Source of the DNA: Bradyrhizobium genosp. L
GTDB taxonomy: Bacteria > Pseudomonadota > Alphaproteobacteria > Rhizobiales > Xanthobacteraceae
Direction: 5' to 3'
NCBI RefSeq assembly: GCF_015624485.1
Contig: NZ_CP061378.1
Coordinates: forward strand, 5,890,001-5,954,000
Length of the DNA stretch: 64,000 nucleotides
Shown here in pieces: positions 1 to 8,415 of the stretch. The position numbers and the translations under genes are program-made. Position 1 is the stretch's first letter; each line of letters starts with the position of its first letter. The notes beneath the pieces were generated by a model. The model was given only the letters and a program-made list of their open reading frames with translations. It made no database searches and was not told the DNA's origin.

Positions 1-961
1 CGCCGTGCATCTCGAGCTCGATCTGCTTGCCGAGTTCGCCGGAGAGGTCGCGGACGATGCGGGGCAGCTTCTGCCAGGCGTTACCAATGGGCTGCATGCG
101 CGTCTTCATGACGCCCTCCTGCAGCTCGGCGGTGACGTTGGAGAGGCGCTGCAGCGGCACCTTAAACTCGGTGTCCTCGTTGCGGCGGGAGATCTCGAGC
201 AGCTGGTTGCGGGTCAAGACCAGCTCGGAGACCATGGTCATGAGGTGTTCGAGGGTGTCGACATTGACCCGGATCGACTGGTTGGCGATCTTGTCGCCTT
301 CCTGGACCTCGCTCTCGGCGGCTGCCTTGCGGACCGGCTTCTTGGCGGCCTCGGTGGGCGCGGCCTCGGCAACGGGCGCGGCGGGTTTTGCCACCGGCGG
401 CGGGGCCGGCGCGGCCGCTTCGGTCTCGGTCTCGCGGAAGGCGCGCTCGAGCTCGTCGAGCGAGACCTCACCCGGACGCAGCGGACGCTCCAGCGTCTGC
501 ACCACCAGCGTGCCTTCGGTCATCGCCGGCTGCATCGACGGGGCTTCGACTTCAGGCACCTCTTCAGCGGCCGCCATGGCTGCCATACCGCGCTCGACCA
601 TCGCCTCCAGCTGATCGATCAGGTCGCGATCGTTGCCCTCGGGCTCGGCCTCGGTCGCCTCGAGGCCCGCCAAAATCTCCTTGATGCGGTCGATCGAGGA
701 CAGGATCAGCGTCACCGCCTCTGCCTTCACCGGCATGCCGTCGCGGAATTTGCCCATCAAGGTCTCGCCGGCGTGCGCCAGCGCTTCCAGCCGCGGCAAT
801 CCCAGGAAGCCGCAGGTGCCCTTGATGGTGTGCACAAGCCTAAAAATATTATCCAGGATCTTCGCGTTGTTCGGATCCTGCTCGAACTGCACCAGCTGAT
901 TGTCGACCGTATCCAGGCTCTCGCTGCTCTCCGTCAGGAACTCGCGCAACAGATCGTCCAT
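1..961 (-). CDS. cheA: Chemotaxis histidine kinase CheA, N-terminal part (runs off the left edge)
   Basis: The minus-strand frame opens with ATG at 961 and stays open to the window edge, about 320 residues. Residues 1-110 form a histidine phosphotransfer (HPt) domain, with the motif RLVHTIKGTCGFLG carrying the phospho-accepting His near residue 44. A proline/alanine-rich linker follows. The last visible part, with TRNQLLEISRR and KTRMQPIGNAWQKLPR, is the start of the CheA dimerisation/H-kinase region. CheA autophosphorylates in response to chemoreceptor arrays and passes phosphate to CheY and CheB; it acts in the cytoplasm at the receptor array. The catalytic HATPase and CheW-like domains lie outside the window. 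chpT lies upstream in the same orientation, separated by a terminator hairpin, so cheA probably has its own promoter between 962 and 1087. Confidence 0.95.
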   Translation of the reverse strand, partial: MDDLLREFLTESSESLDTVDNQLVQFEQDPNNAKILDNIFRLVHTIKGTCGFLGLPRLEALAHAGETLMGKFRDGMPVKAEAVTLILSSIDRIKEILAGLEATEAEPEGNDRDLIDQLEAMVERGMAAMAAAEEVPEVEAPSMQPAMTEGTLVVQTLERPLRPGEVSLDELERAFRETETEAAAPAPPPVAKPAAPVAEAAPTEAAKKPVRKAAAESEVQEGDKIANQSIRVNVDTLEHLMTMVSELVLTRNQLLEISRRNEDTEFKVPLQRLSNVTAELQEGVMKTRMQPIGNAWQKLPRIVRDLSGELGKQIELEMHG

Positions 962-1087
962 GAAACCAGCCTTTGAAAACGGGAGCGACGCGCGACATCG
1001 ACGCGCCTGACGGAACCGGGCCAGCTTCTCCGCAAACCGTTTAAGTTTGGTTGAGTAAATGGAAAAGAACGGGATCAACAAAGAGAT

Positions 1088-1116
1088 AAGGCCGCGCGAT
1101 CAAATCGCGCGGCCTT
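1088..1116 (-). terminator. Terminator hairpin after chpT
   Basis: A perfect 13-bp inverted repeat (1088-1100 and 1104-1116) with a 3-nt loop lies 32 bp downstream of the chpT stop codon. On the minus strand it is followed by a T-rich stretch, as in rho-independent terminators. It separates chpT from cheA. Confidence 0.8.
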
Positions 1117-1147
1117 TGGTAACGCCTGATTAATAAAGTTCCCGCGT

Positions 1148-1798
1148 TCAGGACGCGGCGATGATCACCGTCTCGCCCTCGAGCTTGAGCGTCACCTTCA
1201 AACCGCAGGCATCCGCCAGCAGACGGGTGTAATGCGGCTGCACCGCATGCGCATCGACCGTGTTCGACGAATTGCCGTCGAGGAGATCGACGATGTTCTG
1301 CGGCACGCGGGCATGGAGGCCTGCCGCCGTGATGCGGAAGCTCATCGTCTCGCCGTCGCCGACCGGATCGATGGTCAGCGAGCCGCCGCGCGGGATCGTC
1401 TGCTGCGCGACGACCAGCATGTTCAAGAGCAGCTTGACGCGATTTTTGGGCAGCAGCAGCCGCGGCAGATTCCAGGTCAACGTGACCTTGCCGTCCTCGA
1501 TATGGCCCTTGGCCATGGTCTGGGCGTCGCCGAGGTCGATCTGCGCGCCGGAGGAACCGGCGGCGCCGAACGCCAACCGGCAGAACTGCAGCCGCGCCGA
1601 GGCGGTCTTGGCGCTCTTGCGGATCAGATCGAGCGCGAAGTCGCGATCTTCGGGCTTGGGATTGTCGTCGAGCACCTCGAGCCCGTTGACGATCGCGCCA
1701 ACCGGACTGATGAGGTCGTGACAGACCCGCGAGCACAATAGCGCCGCGAGTTCGAGCGAATCGGGAGCGGGACCGGGAGACGAAGTGGCGGACATCAA
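1148..1798 (-). CDS. chpT: Histidine phosphotransferase ChpT
   Basis: A 216-residue protein that looks like a reduced histidine kinase. The four-helix DHp-like part carries CHDLISPVGAIVNGLE, whose His is the phosphorelay residue, followed by a degenerate ATPase-like domain without the kinase N/G boxes. In Caulobacter and relatives ChpT takes phosphate from the hybrid kinase CckA and passes it to CtrA and CpdR, so it sits at the centre of the alphaproteobacterial cell-cycle relay. Two adjacent Met codons (1798, 1795) can serve as start. It lies directly upstream of cheA in the same orientation but is separated from it by a hairpin. The length and the CHDL..P motif fit the family well. Confidence 0.9.
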   Translation of the reverse strand: MMSATSSPGPAPDSLELAALLCSRVCHDLISPVGAIVNGLEVLDDNPKPEDRDFALDLIRKSAKTASARLQFCRLAFGAAGSSGAQIDLGDAQTMAKGHIEDGKVTLTWNLPRLLLPKNRVKLLLNMLVVAQQTIPRGGSLTIDPVGDGETMSFRITAAGLHARVPQNIVDLLDGNSSNTVDAHAVQPHYTRLLADACGLKVTLKLEGETVIIAAS

Positions 1799-1931
1799 TT
1801 GTTCCTGGAAAACACGCCGCGGGAGGCGTGCGAATCACGCATGCCTGTCGGCTTGATACACTGCGAAGACGCATGCTGCCAGCTTGCGGCGGGGCTGATA
1901 TGGAGAGACGAACAGGATATGAGACCCGCCC

Positions 1932-2759
1932 ATGAATGAGGCAAAGCCGACCGTAATCGGCTGCGATAGCGCCGCCCCGCTGCTGGACGAGCTGACCGGG
2001 ATCGTCATCCGGGCCGGCGCGGCGATTCTCGGCATCGACCGTTCCCGCATGAATGTTGCCGGCAAGGGCGACGGGTCGCCGGTCACCGAAGCCGATCTCG
2101 CCGCCGACCACATCATCGTCGAAGGGCTGGCACGGCTGGCGCCGCATATCTCGCTGCTGTCGGAAGAGCGCGTTCATCTCGCGACGCCACCCTACAAGGA
2201 CAGTTTCTTCCTGATCGATCCACTCGACGGCACCAAGGAGTTCGTCGCCGGCCGCAACGAGTTCACGGTCAATCTGGCGCTGGTCACCCATGGTGCGCCG
2301 CTGCTCGGCATCGTCGGCGCGCCCGCGCTCGGCGTGATCTGGCGCGGCATCGTCGGCCGCGGCGCCGAGCGGCTGACGCTGCGGGACGGCGCGATTGCCG
2401 AGGCGGTCCCGATCCGCACCCGTCGATGTCCGCCGCGTGGTGCGCCATGGACGGTCGCGGTCAGCCGCTCGCATGGCGATGCGCGGACCGAGGGCTTCAT
2501 CGACGCGCGCGGCGGTGCCGTCCGCGCGGTGCTGGGCTCGGCGGTCAAGTTCGGCCGTGTCGCCGAGGGCGGGGTCGATATCTATCCGCGCCTGTCGCCG
2601 ACATCGGAATGGGATGTCGCGGCCGGCCATGCGGTCGTGGTCGCGGCCGGCGGCAAGGTGACGGACTCGGCCGGACATCCGCTGCATTTCGGGCTCGGCC
2701 GCGAGGATTTTCTGGTGCCGGAATTCATCGCCTGGGGCGACCCGGACGAGGCGCCCTGA
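1932..2759 (+). CDS. cysQ: 3'(2'),5'-bisphosphate nucleotidase (CysQ-type)
   Basis: A 275-residue member of the inositol-monophosphatase superfamily. The metal-binding motifs are in order: the GSPVTEAD segment, LLSEE, DPLDGTKEF with the catalytic Asp-Pro-Leu-Asp-Gly, and a C-terminal SEWDVAAGHAVV motif. CysQ removes the 3'-phosphate from 3'-phosphoadenosine 5'-phosphate (PAP), which builds up during sulfate assimilation and sulfation. GTKEFV after the DG motif is the CysQ-type variant, whereas SuhB-type enzymes differ there. The start ATG at 1932 follows a purine-rich stretch, and the gene is divergent from chpT. The neighbours give no pathway context. Confidence 0.88.
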   Translation: MNEAKPTVIGCDSAAPLLDELTGIVIRAGAAILGIDRSRMNVAGKGDGSPVTEADLAADHIIVEGLARLAPHISLLSEERVHLATPPYKDSFFLIDPLDGTKEFVAGRNEFTVNLALVTHGAPLLGIVGAPALGVIWRGIVGRGAERLTLRDGAIAEAVPIRTRRCPPRGAPWTVAVSRSHGDARTEGFIDARGGAVRAVLGSAVKFGRVAEGGVDIYPRLSPTSEWDVAAGHAVVVAAGGKVTDSAGHPLHFGLGREDFLVPEFIAWGDPDEAP

Positions 2760-2773
2760 TCAAGGCGTCCTGA

Positions 2774-3280
2774 TTATTGCGCGAGATCGGCTTCCAGCTC
2801 GGGCCACCGCGCCACCGCGTCGTTCAGGAAATGCGCCGGGTCGGCGGCAAAGGCGTCGCGGCTTTTCTCCCGGCTGAACAGATAGAGCCGGTTGCCGGCG
2901 ACCACGAAGAAGCGCGGATTGCCGGCGCAGGTCACCCCGCGCACCAGGTCGGTCGGATCGTAGCCGCCGAATTGCGGGCCATAGATTTCCGGATGTGCAA
3001 CGAACGAGGCGCGGTTGCCCTCGTTGCGGAAGCGCCAGACCGCGCCGGCTTCGGCGGCCTCGAATTCCGGCCGGCCCAAACTGGCCTCGGCATCGGTGAA
3101 ATAGGCCACCGGATCGAATCCCTCGATCGCAAGCCCGGAATAACGATTGGTCACCACCCGCTCGGTGGTGGAGGCGCGGACGGCCGGGTCGGGCGATGCG
3201 GTCGCCAAAATGCCCGCCAACAGGCCGAAAAACGCCATTCCCCGGCGCCAACCGTATCTTTCCTGCCGTTGTGCCGTCAT
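2774..3280 (-). CDS. YHS-domain protein, probably exported
   Basis: About 168 residues from ATG 3280 (an in-frame ATG at 3298 would add six). The N-terminus has basic residues (RQERYGWRRG) and a hydrophobic stretch ending near TASPDPAVRAS, consistent with a signal peptide or membrane anchor. The body contains a YHS-type segment, GFDPVAYFTDAEA, with conserved FRNEGNRASFVAHPEIYGPQ and a C-terminal LYLFSREKSRDAF. Such secreted YHS proteins are common in alphaproteobacteria; a metal-related role is often suggested but not established. The gene converges on cysQ with a 14-bp gap. Confidence 0.75.
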   Translation of the reverse strand: MTAQRQERYGWRRGMAFFGLLAGILATASPDPAVRASTTERVVTNRYSGLAIEGFDPVAYFTDAEASLGRPEFEAAEAGAVWRFRNEGNRASFVAHPEIYGPQFGGYDPTDLVRGVTCAGNPRFFVVAGNRLYLFSREKSRDAFAADPAHFLNDAVARWPELEADLAQ

Positions 3281-3391
3281 AGTTGGTACCGATAACATCC
3301 GAGTCGAGGGGACACTGGACGCAACCTAGAGCCGAGCTTGTTGGCGTCAGGTTAAGGGGCTGCGCCCGGATTTCGATAGCAGGGGTTCTTT

Positions 3392-4003
3392 ATGACTTTC
3401 GCATCACGCCTTGCCGCGGTCGCGTTCGCCGCGCTGATGTGCTGGACCGCACAGGCGTCCGCACAGCAACCCCCGGGCCCGCCGCCGCAATATCCGCCGC
3501 CCCAGCGTGACCCGACCCCGTATACTTACGGACCTGAGGAGCTGGTCAACGCCGGCCACAAATTCTTCGGCAACGTCTCGCGCGGGCTCGCCTCGGTGAT
3601 CGAGCGCGCGGTCAGCCAATGGGGCCTGCCCAACGGCTATGTGCTGGGCGAGGAAGGCTCCGGCGCGTTCGTGGCCGGACTGCGCTACGGCGAAGGCACG
3701 CTCTACACCAAGAACGCGGGCGACCTCCGGGTCTACTGGCAGGGTCCCTCGGTCGGCTTCGACTGGGGTGGCGATGGCGCGCGCACCATGACGCTGGTCT
3801 ATAACCTGCCCTCGACCCAGGCGATCTATCAGCGCTTCGTCGGCATCGACGGCTCGGCCTATATCGTTGGCGGTTTCGGCATGACCGCGCTGACCGCCAG
3901 CAACATCGTGCTGGTACCGATCCGCTCCGGCATCGGCTTGCGGCTCGGCGCCAATGTCGGCTATCTCAAATACACCCCGCGCGCGACCTGGAACCCGTTC
4001 TGA
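3392..4003 (+). CDS. eipA: Envelope integrity protein EipA (DUF1134 family)
   Basis: 203 residues with an N-terminal signal peptide (hydrophobic core AAVAFAALMCWTA, cleavage probably after ASA) and a proline-rich linker. The DUF1134 domain then follows, with the typical GYVLGEEGSGAFVAGLRYG and the Gly-rich C-terminal GIGLRLGANVGYLKY. DUF1134 proteins are periplasmic; EipA of Brucella is needed for envelope stress resistance, and a similar envelope role is inferred here. The start at 3392 precedes the signal sequence directly. It stands as a single gene between the divergent YHS gene and the coiled-coil gene. Confidence 0.85.
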   Translation: MTFASRLAAVAFAALMCWTAQASAQQPPGPPPQYPPPQRDPTPYTYGPEELVNAGHKFFGNVSRGLASVIERAVSQWGLPNGYVLGEEGSGAFVAGLRYGEGTLYTKNAGDLRVYWQGPSVGFDWGGDGARTMTLVYNLPSTQAIYQRFVGIDGSAYIVGGFGMTALTASNIVLVPIRSGIGLRLGANVGYLKYTPRATWNPF

Positions 4004-4143
4004 TCGCCGCATCGACGGGGTCGTGCCGCCCGGCCAAGCCGGCTGCTCATCGCAATAAAGGTTAACGCTGCGACGGGCTGGCCTTTGGCTGGCCCGCCGT
4101 GGCATTGTGATTAACGAATTCTTTCCTGGTGGAGTAACCCTTC

Positions 4144-5439
4144 ATGGTCGAACCGATCATGTACGCGGCGATCGGTTTCCTGATCTCGATGCTGTGCGGA
4201 CTGATGATCGTGCCGCTGGTGCACAACCGCGCGGTGCGGCTGACGACGCGCCGCCTGGAAGCCGCCACCCCGCTGTCGATGGCCGAGATCCAGGCCGACA
4301 AGGACCAGCTCCGCGCCGAATTCGCGATGTCGGCGCGCCGGCTCGAGATGAATGTCGAGCAGCTCAAGAACAAGACCACGAGCCAGCTCGCCGAGCTCGG
4401 CAAGAAGACCGACGCGATCAACCGCATGAAGATCGAGCTCGGCGAGAAGAACGCCGCGATCTTCGCGTTCGAAGCGCGCGAGAAGGCGGTCAAGCAGCAG
4501 CTGCGCGCCACCGAGGAGGAGTTTTCCGCCAAGGGGGAGCTGCTGCGCAGTGCCGAGCAGGCATTGAGCGACAAGCAGGCCGAGCTCGGCAAGATCAACG
4601 CCGAGCTCAGCGACCGCTCCATGACGGCCGACACCCGCCAGATCGAGCTGGTCGCGGTGCGGACCCAGGTCGAGGAGTTGAGGAGCCGCGTCGGCGAGGC
4701 CGAGAAGGAATTTTCGGCGACCCAGGCGCGCCTCCTCCAGGAGCGCAGTCAGTCGGAGACCGCGACGCGCGACCTCACGGACGCCCGCGGCCGGGTCGAG
4801 AATCTGAGCCAGCGCGTCACCGATCTCGATCGCCAATTGATCGTCCAGGTCAAGGAAGCCGAGATGCTCGGCAACCGCGTCAACGACCTCGAGGGCCGGC
4901 TTGCGACCCAGGGCAAGCTACTCACCGAGCGCGAATACGAGAACGGCCAGCTCAAGCAGGCCAATGCCGCCGCCGAACGCACCTTGCAGGAACTGCGCGA
5001 GGAGATCGCAGCATCGAGCGGGGGCAAGTCGTCCGCGCTGGAGAAGCTGCGCCAGGAGAAGGCCGCGGTCGAGGAGCAGTTGCGGGCCGCGCGCGACGAG
5101 CGCGGCAAGTTGCAGCGTGACATCAACGCGATCCAGCAGCAGGCGGAAAGCTCCTGGGCCACCGAGCGGATGGAGAACGCGCTGCTGCGCGAGCGCATCA
5201 ACGACATCGCTGCCGAAGTGGCGAAGCTCGCGATCCAGCTCGAGGGGCCGAATTCGGCGATCGAGGCGATGCTGGCGGCCGAGCCGACCGTACCGGCCAA
5301 GGCCGCCGCGAAGCCGGTCAACGGCACCGCCAATGGCGCGTCTGCGGCGAGCAGCCCGCCGGAAGGTGGCGGCACCCTGGCCGAACGCATCCGGGCGCTG
5401 CAGTCCCACGCCTCCCGTGCCCGCCAGCAGGGCGCGTGA
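4144..5439 (+). CDS. Membrane-anchored coiled-coil protein, unknown function
   Basis: 431 residues. Residues 6-26 (YAAIGFLISMLCGLMIVPLV) are one N-terminal transmembrane helix. About 300 residues of almost unbroken heptad-rich, Glu/Lys/Gln/Ala-rich coiled coil follow, and then an Ala/Pro-rich tail with GGTLAERIRALQSHA at the end. A ribosome-binding site (ggtggag) lies 8-12 nt before ATG 4144. The layout, a short anchor plus a long cytoplasmic coiled coil, suggests a scaffold, polar or division-related protein, but nothing in the sequence fixes this. Gene-length coiled coils can match myosin or SMC proteins spuriously, so no function is assigned. Confidence 0.75.
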   Translation: MVEPIMYAAIGFLISMLCGLMIVPLVHNRAVRLTTRRLEAATPLSMAEIQADKDQLRAEFAMSARRLEMNVEQLKNKTTSQLAELGKKTDAINRMKIELGEKNAAIFAFEAREKAVKQQLRATEEEFSAKGELLRSAEQALSDKQAELGKINAELSDRSMTADTRQIELVAVRTQVEELRSRVGEAEKEFSATQARLLQERSQSETATRDLTDARGRVENLSQRVTDLDRQLIVQVKEAEMLGNRVNDLEGRLATQGKLLTEREYENGQLKQANAAAERTLQELREEIAASSGGKSSALEKLRQEKAAVEEQLRAARDERGKLQRDINAIQQQAESSWATERMENALLRERINDIAAEVAKLAIQLEGPNSAIEAMLAAEPTVPAKAAAKPVNGTANGASAASSPPEGGGTLAERIRALQSHASRARQQGA

Positions 5440-5555
5440 TTTCGCGTGCTCCCGGCTTGACACCGCTACCCGGCACTTCGTAAATCGCACGCTCTGACCC
5501 AGCGCCTTTTCGACCGGCCCGCCGACCAAGACGGCCTGTCGCACCGTCAGATCCC

Positions 5556-5630
5556 GGACGCATAGCTCAGCGGGAGAGCGTTCCCTTCACACGGGAGAGG
5601 TCCAAGGTTCGATCCCTTGTGCGTCCACCA
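5556..5630 (+). tRNA. tRNA-Val (anticodon CAC)
   Basis: A complete cloverleaf can be drawn: acceptor GGACGCA/TGCGTCC, D stem GCTC/GAGC, anticodon stem TTCCC/GGGAG with loop TTCACAC (anticodon CAC), T stem CAAGG/CCTTG with loop TTCGATC, and an encoded ACCA end at 5627-5630. Its 3' half is the attachment site for the islands that follow. Confidence 0.96.
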
Positions 5631-5635
5631 TTAAC
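5583..5635 (+). repeat. Attachment-site repeat, left copy (inside the tRNA-Val 3' half)
   Basis: The 3' half of the tRNA plus five downstream bases is repeated exactly at 12745-12797 (53 bp). A 48-bp version (5584-5631) recurs at 6896-6943. This is the signature left by tyrosine-recombinase integration into a tRNA 3' end, where the tRNA is restored by the incoming DNA and the old 3' end is pushed downstream. Confidence 0.92.
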
Positions 5636-5895
5636 CCCTTGTTTTAAGGGTTTTTTGCTGCCCGCTTTAGTTCCAATGTGCGTTTCGTTGCTTTTTCGAG
5701 CGTCAGAATACGCTAGATTGGCCCAAAATCCGCCCACTCGAATGCTCGCAAATTGTTGCCGCAGACGCGCGAGAACGTTAAGGCGCTTTCGCTCAATGAC
5801 TTGTGGAGCTCGCAATTTTTGAAATGAGGTCGGGCGCTCTTCGTAGGATAGGGAGAGGTCAAAGGCCTAGTATCTGTGGCGATCTACCCTGCGGA

Positions 5896-6165
5896 ATGTC
5901 CATGGCGGCGCTCGTTCACGAGATATGGGAAGACGAAGATGAAGACAACATTATCGAGGGCGTGTGTCTTGCCGGCCCGGACGGCGATGATTTCCGCAAG
6001 CTCCTCAGTAGCAGGGCGAGGTGCGTCCACCGATTTGAGGCTGGATGCCATTTTGAGGCTATGACGATCTACTATCGCCTATATAGCCGGGGCATCTACA
6101 CTTCTGATTTTGCGGCGGATCACGAGCCCTATCCAGAGGATTGGGCTCAGCGACAAGCGAGTTAA
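5896..6165 (+). CDS. Small protein of unknown function (island 1)
   Basis: 89 residues from ATG 5896 (MSMAALVHEIWEDEDED...); the same frame is open upstream to a GTG at 5803, so the start is uncertain. The protein is acidic at the N-terminus and has a central GPDGDDFRKLL segment. It ends with a Tyr/Asp/Pro-rich tail (YSRGIYTSDFAADHEPYPE). There is no signal peptide and no membrane segment. I recognise no characterised domain. The gene sits 51 bp upstream of another unknown gene in the same orientation, inside the att-flanked 1.3-kb island. The context is that of accessory cargo; an immunity or regulatory role would be a guess. Confidence 0.6.
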   Translation: MSMAALVHEIWEDEDEDNIIEGVCLAGPDGDDFRKLLSSRARCVHRFEAGCHFEAMTIYYRLYSRGIYTSDFAADHEPYPEDWAQRQAS

Positions 6166-6216
6166 TGTGCTTGAAATGGACACGTTTGGGCAACGTGTGG
6201 ATGGGTGGGTCTAGGA

Positions 6217-6744
6217 ATGTCCGACAAGGTCCGCATCCAGTACAACCTTGGTCAACACGGTTGGTCGCGTTTCCAACTAGTCGTCGGCGCAACCTCAGTC
6301 GTTGTCGGCCCTTTCGGTTACTGCACGGATGCGTTGGGCGATCTCGTTCGCGCGGCGCTTATGATTGCAACTTCAGCATCGCGAGCAGAAGTCTCCCTTG
6401 ACGCCGAGCCCATGGAATGGCGATTAGTCGCCGGACCATATTGGAATCCCACCCAATCAAGCTGGACTGATTTCCGCCTTCGCGTCCTGACCTTTCAGTA
6501 TCTAGCCAACCCACCTTCCCCGGACGCGGAAGGTATTTGTTTGCTCGAAGCCCAATGCTCGCCGGAAGACTTTGCCCGTGCGGTCCTAGAAGCCGCGCAG
6601 GCGATCTGGGATGAGTACGGTGCCGACGGCTACGACAAGGCGTGGGGTGGACCGTGTGGATTTCCGCTTCGAGCATTGCATGCCTTGAAGACGGCTATGT
6701 CAGTTCCGGAGCCTCGGACTGGTTGGCTGAATTCGAGTTCCTGA
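6217..6744 (+). CDS. Protein of unknown function (island 1)
   Basis: 175 residues from ATG 6217; an in-frame GTG lies four codons upstream. The protein is soluble and starts with a beta-rich region (RIQYNLGQHGWSRFQLVVGA). A Trp/Tyr-rich middle (EWRLVAGPYWNPTQSSWTDFRLRVLTF) is broken here by a short turn, and a C-terminal helical part contains FARAVLEAAQAIWDEYG. The size and composition resemble small solitary immunity-type proteins, but I do not recognise the family. It follows the 89-residue gene and is the last gene before the second attachment repeat; about 150 bp of AT-rich, gene-free DNA follow. Confidence 0.65.
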   Translation: MSDKVRIQYNLGQHGWSRFQLVVGATSVVVGPFGYCTDALGDLVRAALMIATSASRAEVSLDAEPMEWRLVAGPYWNPTQSSWTDFRLRVLTFQYLANPPSPDAEGICLLEAQCSPEDFARAVLEAAQAIWDEYGADGYDKAWGGPCGFPLRALHALKTAMSVPEPRTGWLNSSS

Positions 6745-6895
6745 CGCTTCCGCAAGCAGAGAACGCATCGCCATTTGTCGCGCCTGAATCCACCTAGGAA
6801 TGCACTCTAAGGTCGTCGCCCAAAAAACGCCCAACCGACGCGCTCTGAGAAAAATATCTATTATATTTCAATAGCTTATAATTAGCTTTACAAGA

Positions 6896-6943
6896 CCTTC
6901 ACACGGGAGAGGTCCAAGGTTCGATCCCTTGTGCGTCCACCAT
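6896..6943 (+). repeat. Attachment-site repeat, middle copy
   Basis: 48 bp identical to 5584-5631, covering the anticodon-loop to CCA part of tRNA-Val plus one base. The downstream flank (taccgg) differs from that of the other two copies, so this copy belongs to a separate integration event. It divides the insertion into two tandem islands. Confidence 0.92.
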
Positions 6944-7163
6944 ACCGGACAAGCTACGACTCCCCCAGCTCGTTAGTTTAGCAGCCATTCCAGCCTCAGA
7001 TATCCGACTGACGACGCTACGTAACTGAACCTGAGTTCATACTGCGGCCCGCGCTCGTGCGAGTTCTATATCTTTAGAGTCTTTCCGACTTTGTCTGAAT
7101 CGGGGATTCCCAAATCAGGTGAGCTCTGATTCAAGCTTCCTGCTGGGACGGAGGCCAGCAAGG

Positions 7164-7538
7164 ATGGCGCGAGCATACTCACTGGATCTGCGTGAGCGTG
7201 TTGTTGGGTTGGTTGCAAGTGGCGAAACGTGCCGGGCGGTGGCGGAACTGTATGACGTCAGCGTTGCGAGCGTCGTGAAATGGTCGCAGCGGGCGCGAGC
7301 GACAGGCAGCGCGGCGGCCAGGCCGATGGGCGGCAGGCGGCCTTACCTGCTGGAAGGTGAGCGCGACTGGCTGCTGGCTCGGCTGACCGCGAAGCCTGAT
7401 CTGACCCTGCACGCGCTGTTGGCGGAGCTTGGGGAGCGCGGCGTCGTAGTGTCCTGCGACACGCTCTGGCGATTCCTCAAGCGCCAAGGCATCAGCTTCA
7501 AAAAAAACCGTGTTCGCGACAGAGCAGGATCGTCCTGA
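7164..7538 (+). CDS. IS630 transposase, upstream frame (DNA-binding part)
   Basis: 124 residues from ATG 7164 ([17 protein letters not shown]). It contains the helix-turn-helix typical of IS630 transposases ([20 protein letters not shown]), then a second winged-helix-like part with [22 protein letters not shown], and ends soon after the frame leaves the transposase reading at an eight-A run (7500-7507). With one A fewer, the frame would read straight through into the catalytic part as [14 protein letters not shown]. Transcriptional or ribosomal slippage on the A run probably makes the full transposase, as reported for other IS630 elements; a decayed copy is the alternative. Confidence 0.82.
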   Translation: MARAYSLDLRERVVGLVASGETCRAVAELYDVSVASVVKWSQRARATGSAAARPMGGRRPYLLEGERDWLLARLTAKPDLTLHALLAELGERGVVVSCDTLWRFLKRQGISFKKNRVRDRAGSS

Positions 7539-8106
7539 CATCGCGCGCCGCCGGGCCTGGTGGAGACGACACCAGTCGAAAATCGATCCTGCTCGTCTCG
7601 TCTTCATCGATGAGACCTGGGCAAAGACCAACATGGCCCGGACCCATGGCTGGTGGCGACGGGGCGCCCCTCTCAGGGCTCAGGTCCCGCACGGCCATTG
7701 GCGGACGATGACCTTCCTCGCAGCACTCCGGCACGACCGTATCGCGGCCCCCTGCGTCATCGACGGGCCGATCAACGGCGAGAGCTTCCGTGCCTATGTC
7801 GAGCAGTTGCTGGTGCCAACGCTCCAACCCGGCGACATTGTCGTCATGGACAATCTCGGCTCCCACAAGGGCCAAGCTATCCGCACGGCCATCCGCGCCG
7901 CGGGCGCCCGGCTCGTCTTCCTGCCGCCCTATAGCCCCGACCTCAATCCGATCGAGCAGGTCTTCGCAAAGCTCAAAATCCTGCTCCGCAAGGCTGAAGA
8001 ACGCACCGTCGACGGCGTCTGGCGTCGCATTGGCAGTCTTCTCCAACACTTCACACCGCAAGAATGCGCAAACTACCTGCGCAACGCAGGATATGCTTCT
8101 GTCTAA
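7510..8106 (+). CDS. IS630 transposase, downstream frame (DDE catalytic part)
   Basis: About 198 residues in the +1 frame relative to the upstream transposase frame. The three catalytic acids are visible: Asp in RLVFIDETW, Asp in [13 protein letters not shown], and Glu in [16 protein letters not shown], the classic IS630 DDE triad with the PIEQ motif. The C-terminus ends at the inverted repeat. It has no ribosome-binding site of its own, so it is most likely expressed as the second half of a slippage product starting at 7164. Confidence 0.85.
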   Translation: MFATEQDRPDIARRRAWWRRHQSKIDPARLVFIDETWAKTNMARTHGWWRRGAPLRAQVPHGHWRTMTFLAALRHDRIAAPCVIDGPINGESFRAYVEQLLVPTLQPGDIVVMDNLGSHKGQAIRTAIRAAGARLVFLPPYSPDLNPIEQVFAKLKILLRKAEERTVDGVWRRIGSLLQHFTPQECANYLRNAGYASV

Positions 8107-8415
8107 ATCGGAAAGGCTCTAGTCACCGCTGGACCCGCCGCTTCCGTAGGCCGAGCTTTGCCGCAATCCCTCGAAGGCAGCGCTTCTTCAGCTTCGTCCC
8201 ACGAACAGGTTTGCGGTCAACGCTCCGCGACGATCTGCGAGCATGGCTCAGCGAACCTGATTGGCAGCTCGCCCTCCTAGTAGTGCACGGGGGTCGGAGC
8301 GCCCCTTACCTCTCGCCAATTTCGAAAATTTTCTGGACTCCTTATATCTAATAATTTAGAGGATATATTATACGATAATATACGGATAGGAATTCAAGCA
8401 CAAAGGAGAAGATAA

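Larger units (their letters stand above)
5632..6943. mobile_element. Small tRNA-Val-inserted island 1 (1.3 kb, no integrase)
   Basis: DNA between the first and second attachment repeats. It encodes two small proteins of unknown function and has an AT-rich stretch (about 6850-6890) just before the right repeat. No integrase, relaxase or replication gene fits in it. The form matches a cis-mobilisable element (att-flanked, recombinase supplied in trans) or the remnant of a larger island. Confidence 0.75.
7077..8119 (+). mobile_element. IS630-family insertion sequence, 1043 bp
   Basis: Imperfect terminal inverted repeats begin gagtctttccga at 7077 and, on the other strand, gagcctttccga at 8119 (about 19 of 25 positions match). 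The element is flanked on both sides by TA (7075-7076 and 8120-8121), the target dinucleotide duplicated by IS630/Tc1-mariner elements. Two transposase frames with a DDE catalytic domain fill it. Both ends look intact, so it inserted as a unit in the gene-poor left part of island 2. Confidence 0.9.

Noticed and set aside
6896..6943. Second and third tRNA-Val genes
   Set aside because: Only the anticodon-loop-to-CCA half is present at 6896 and 12745; the acceptor 5' strand and D arm are missing, so these are att copies and not tRNA genes.
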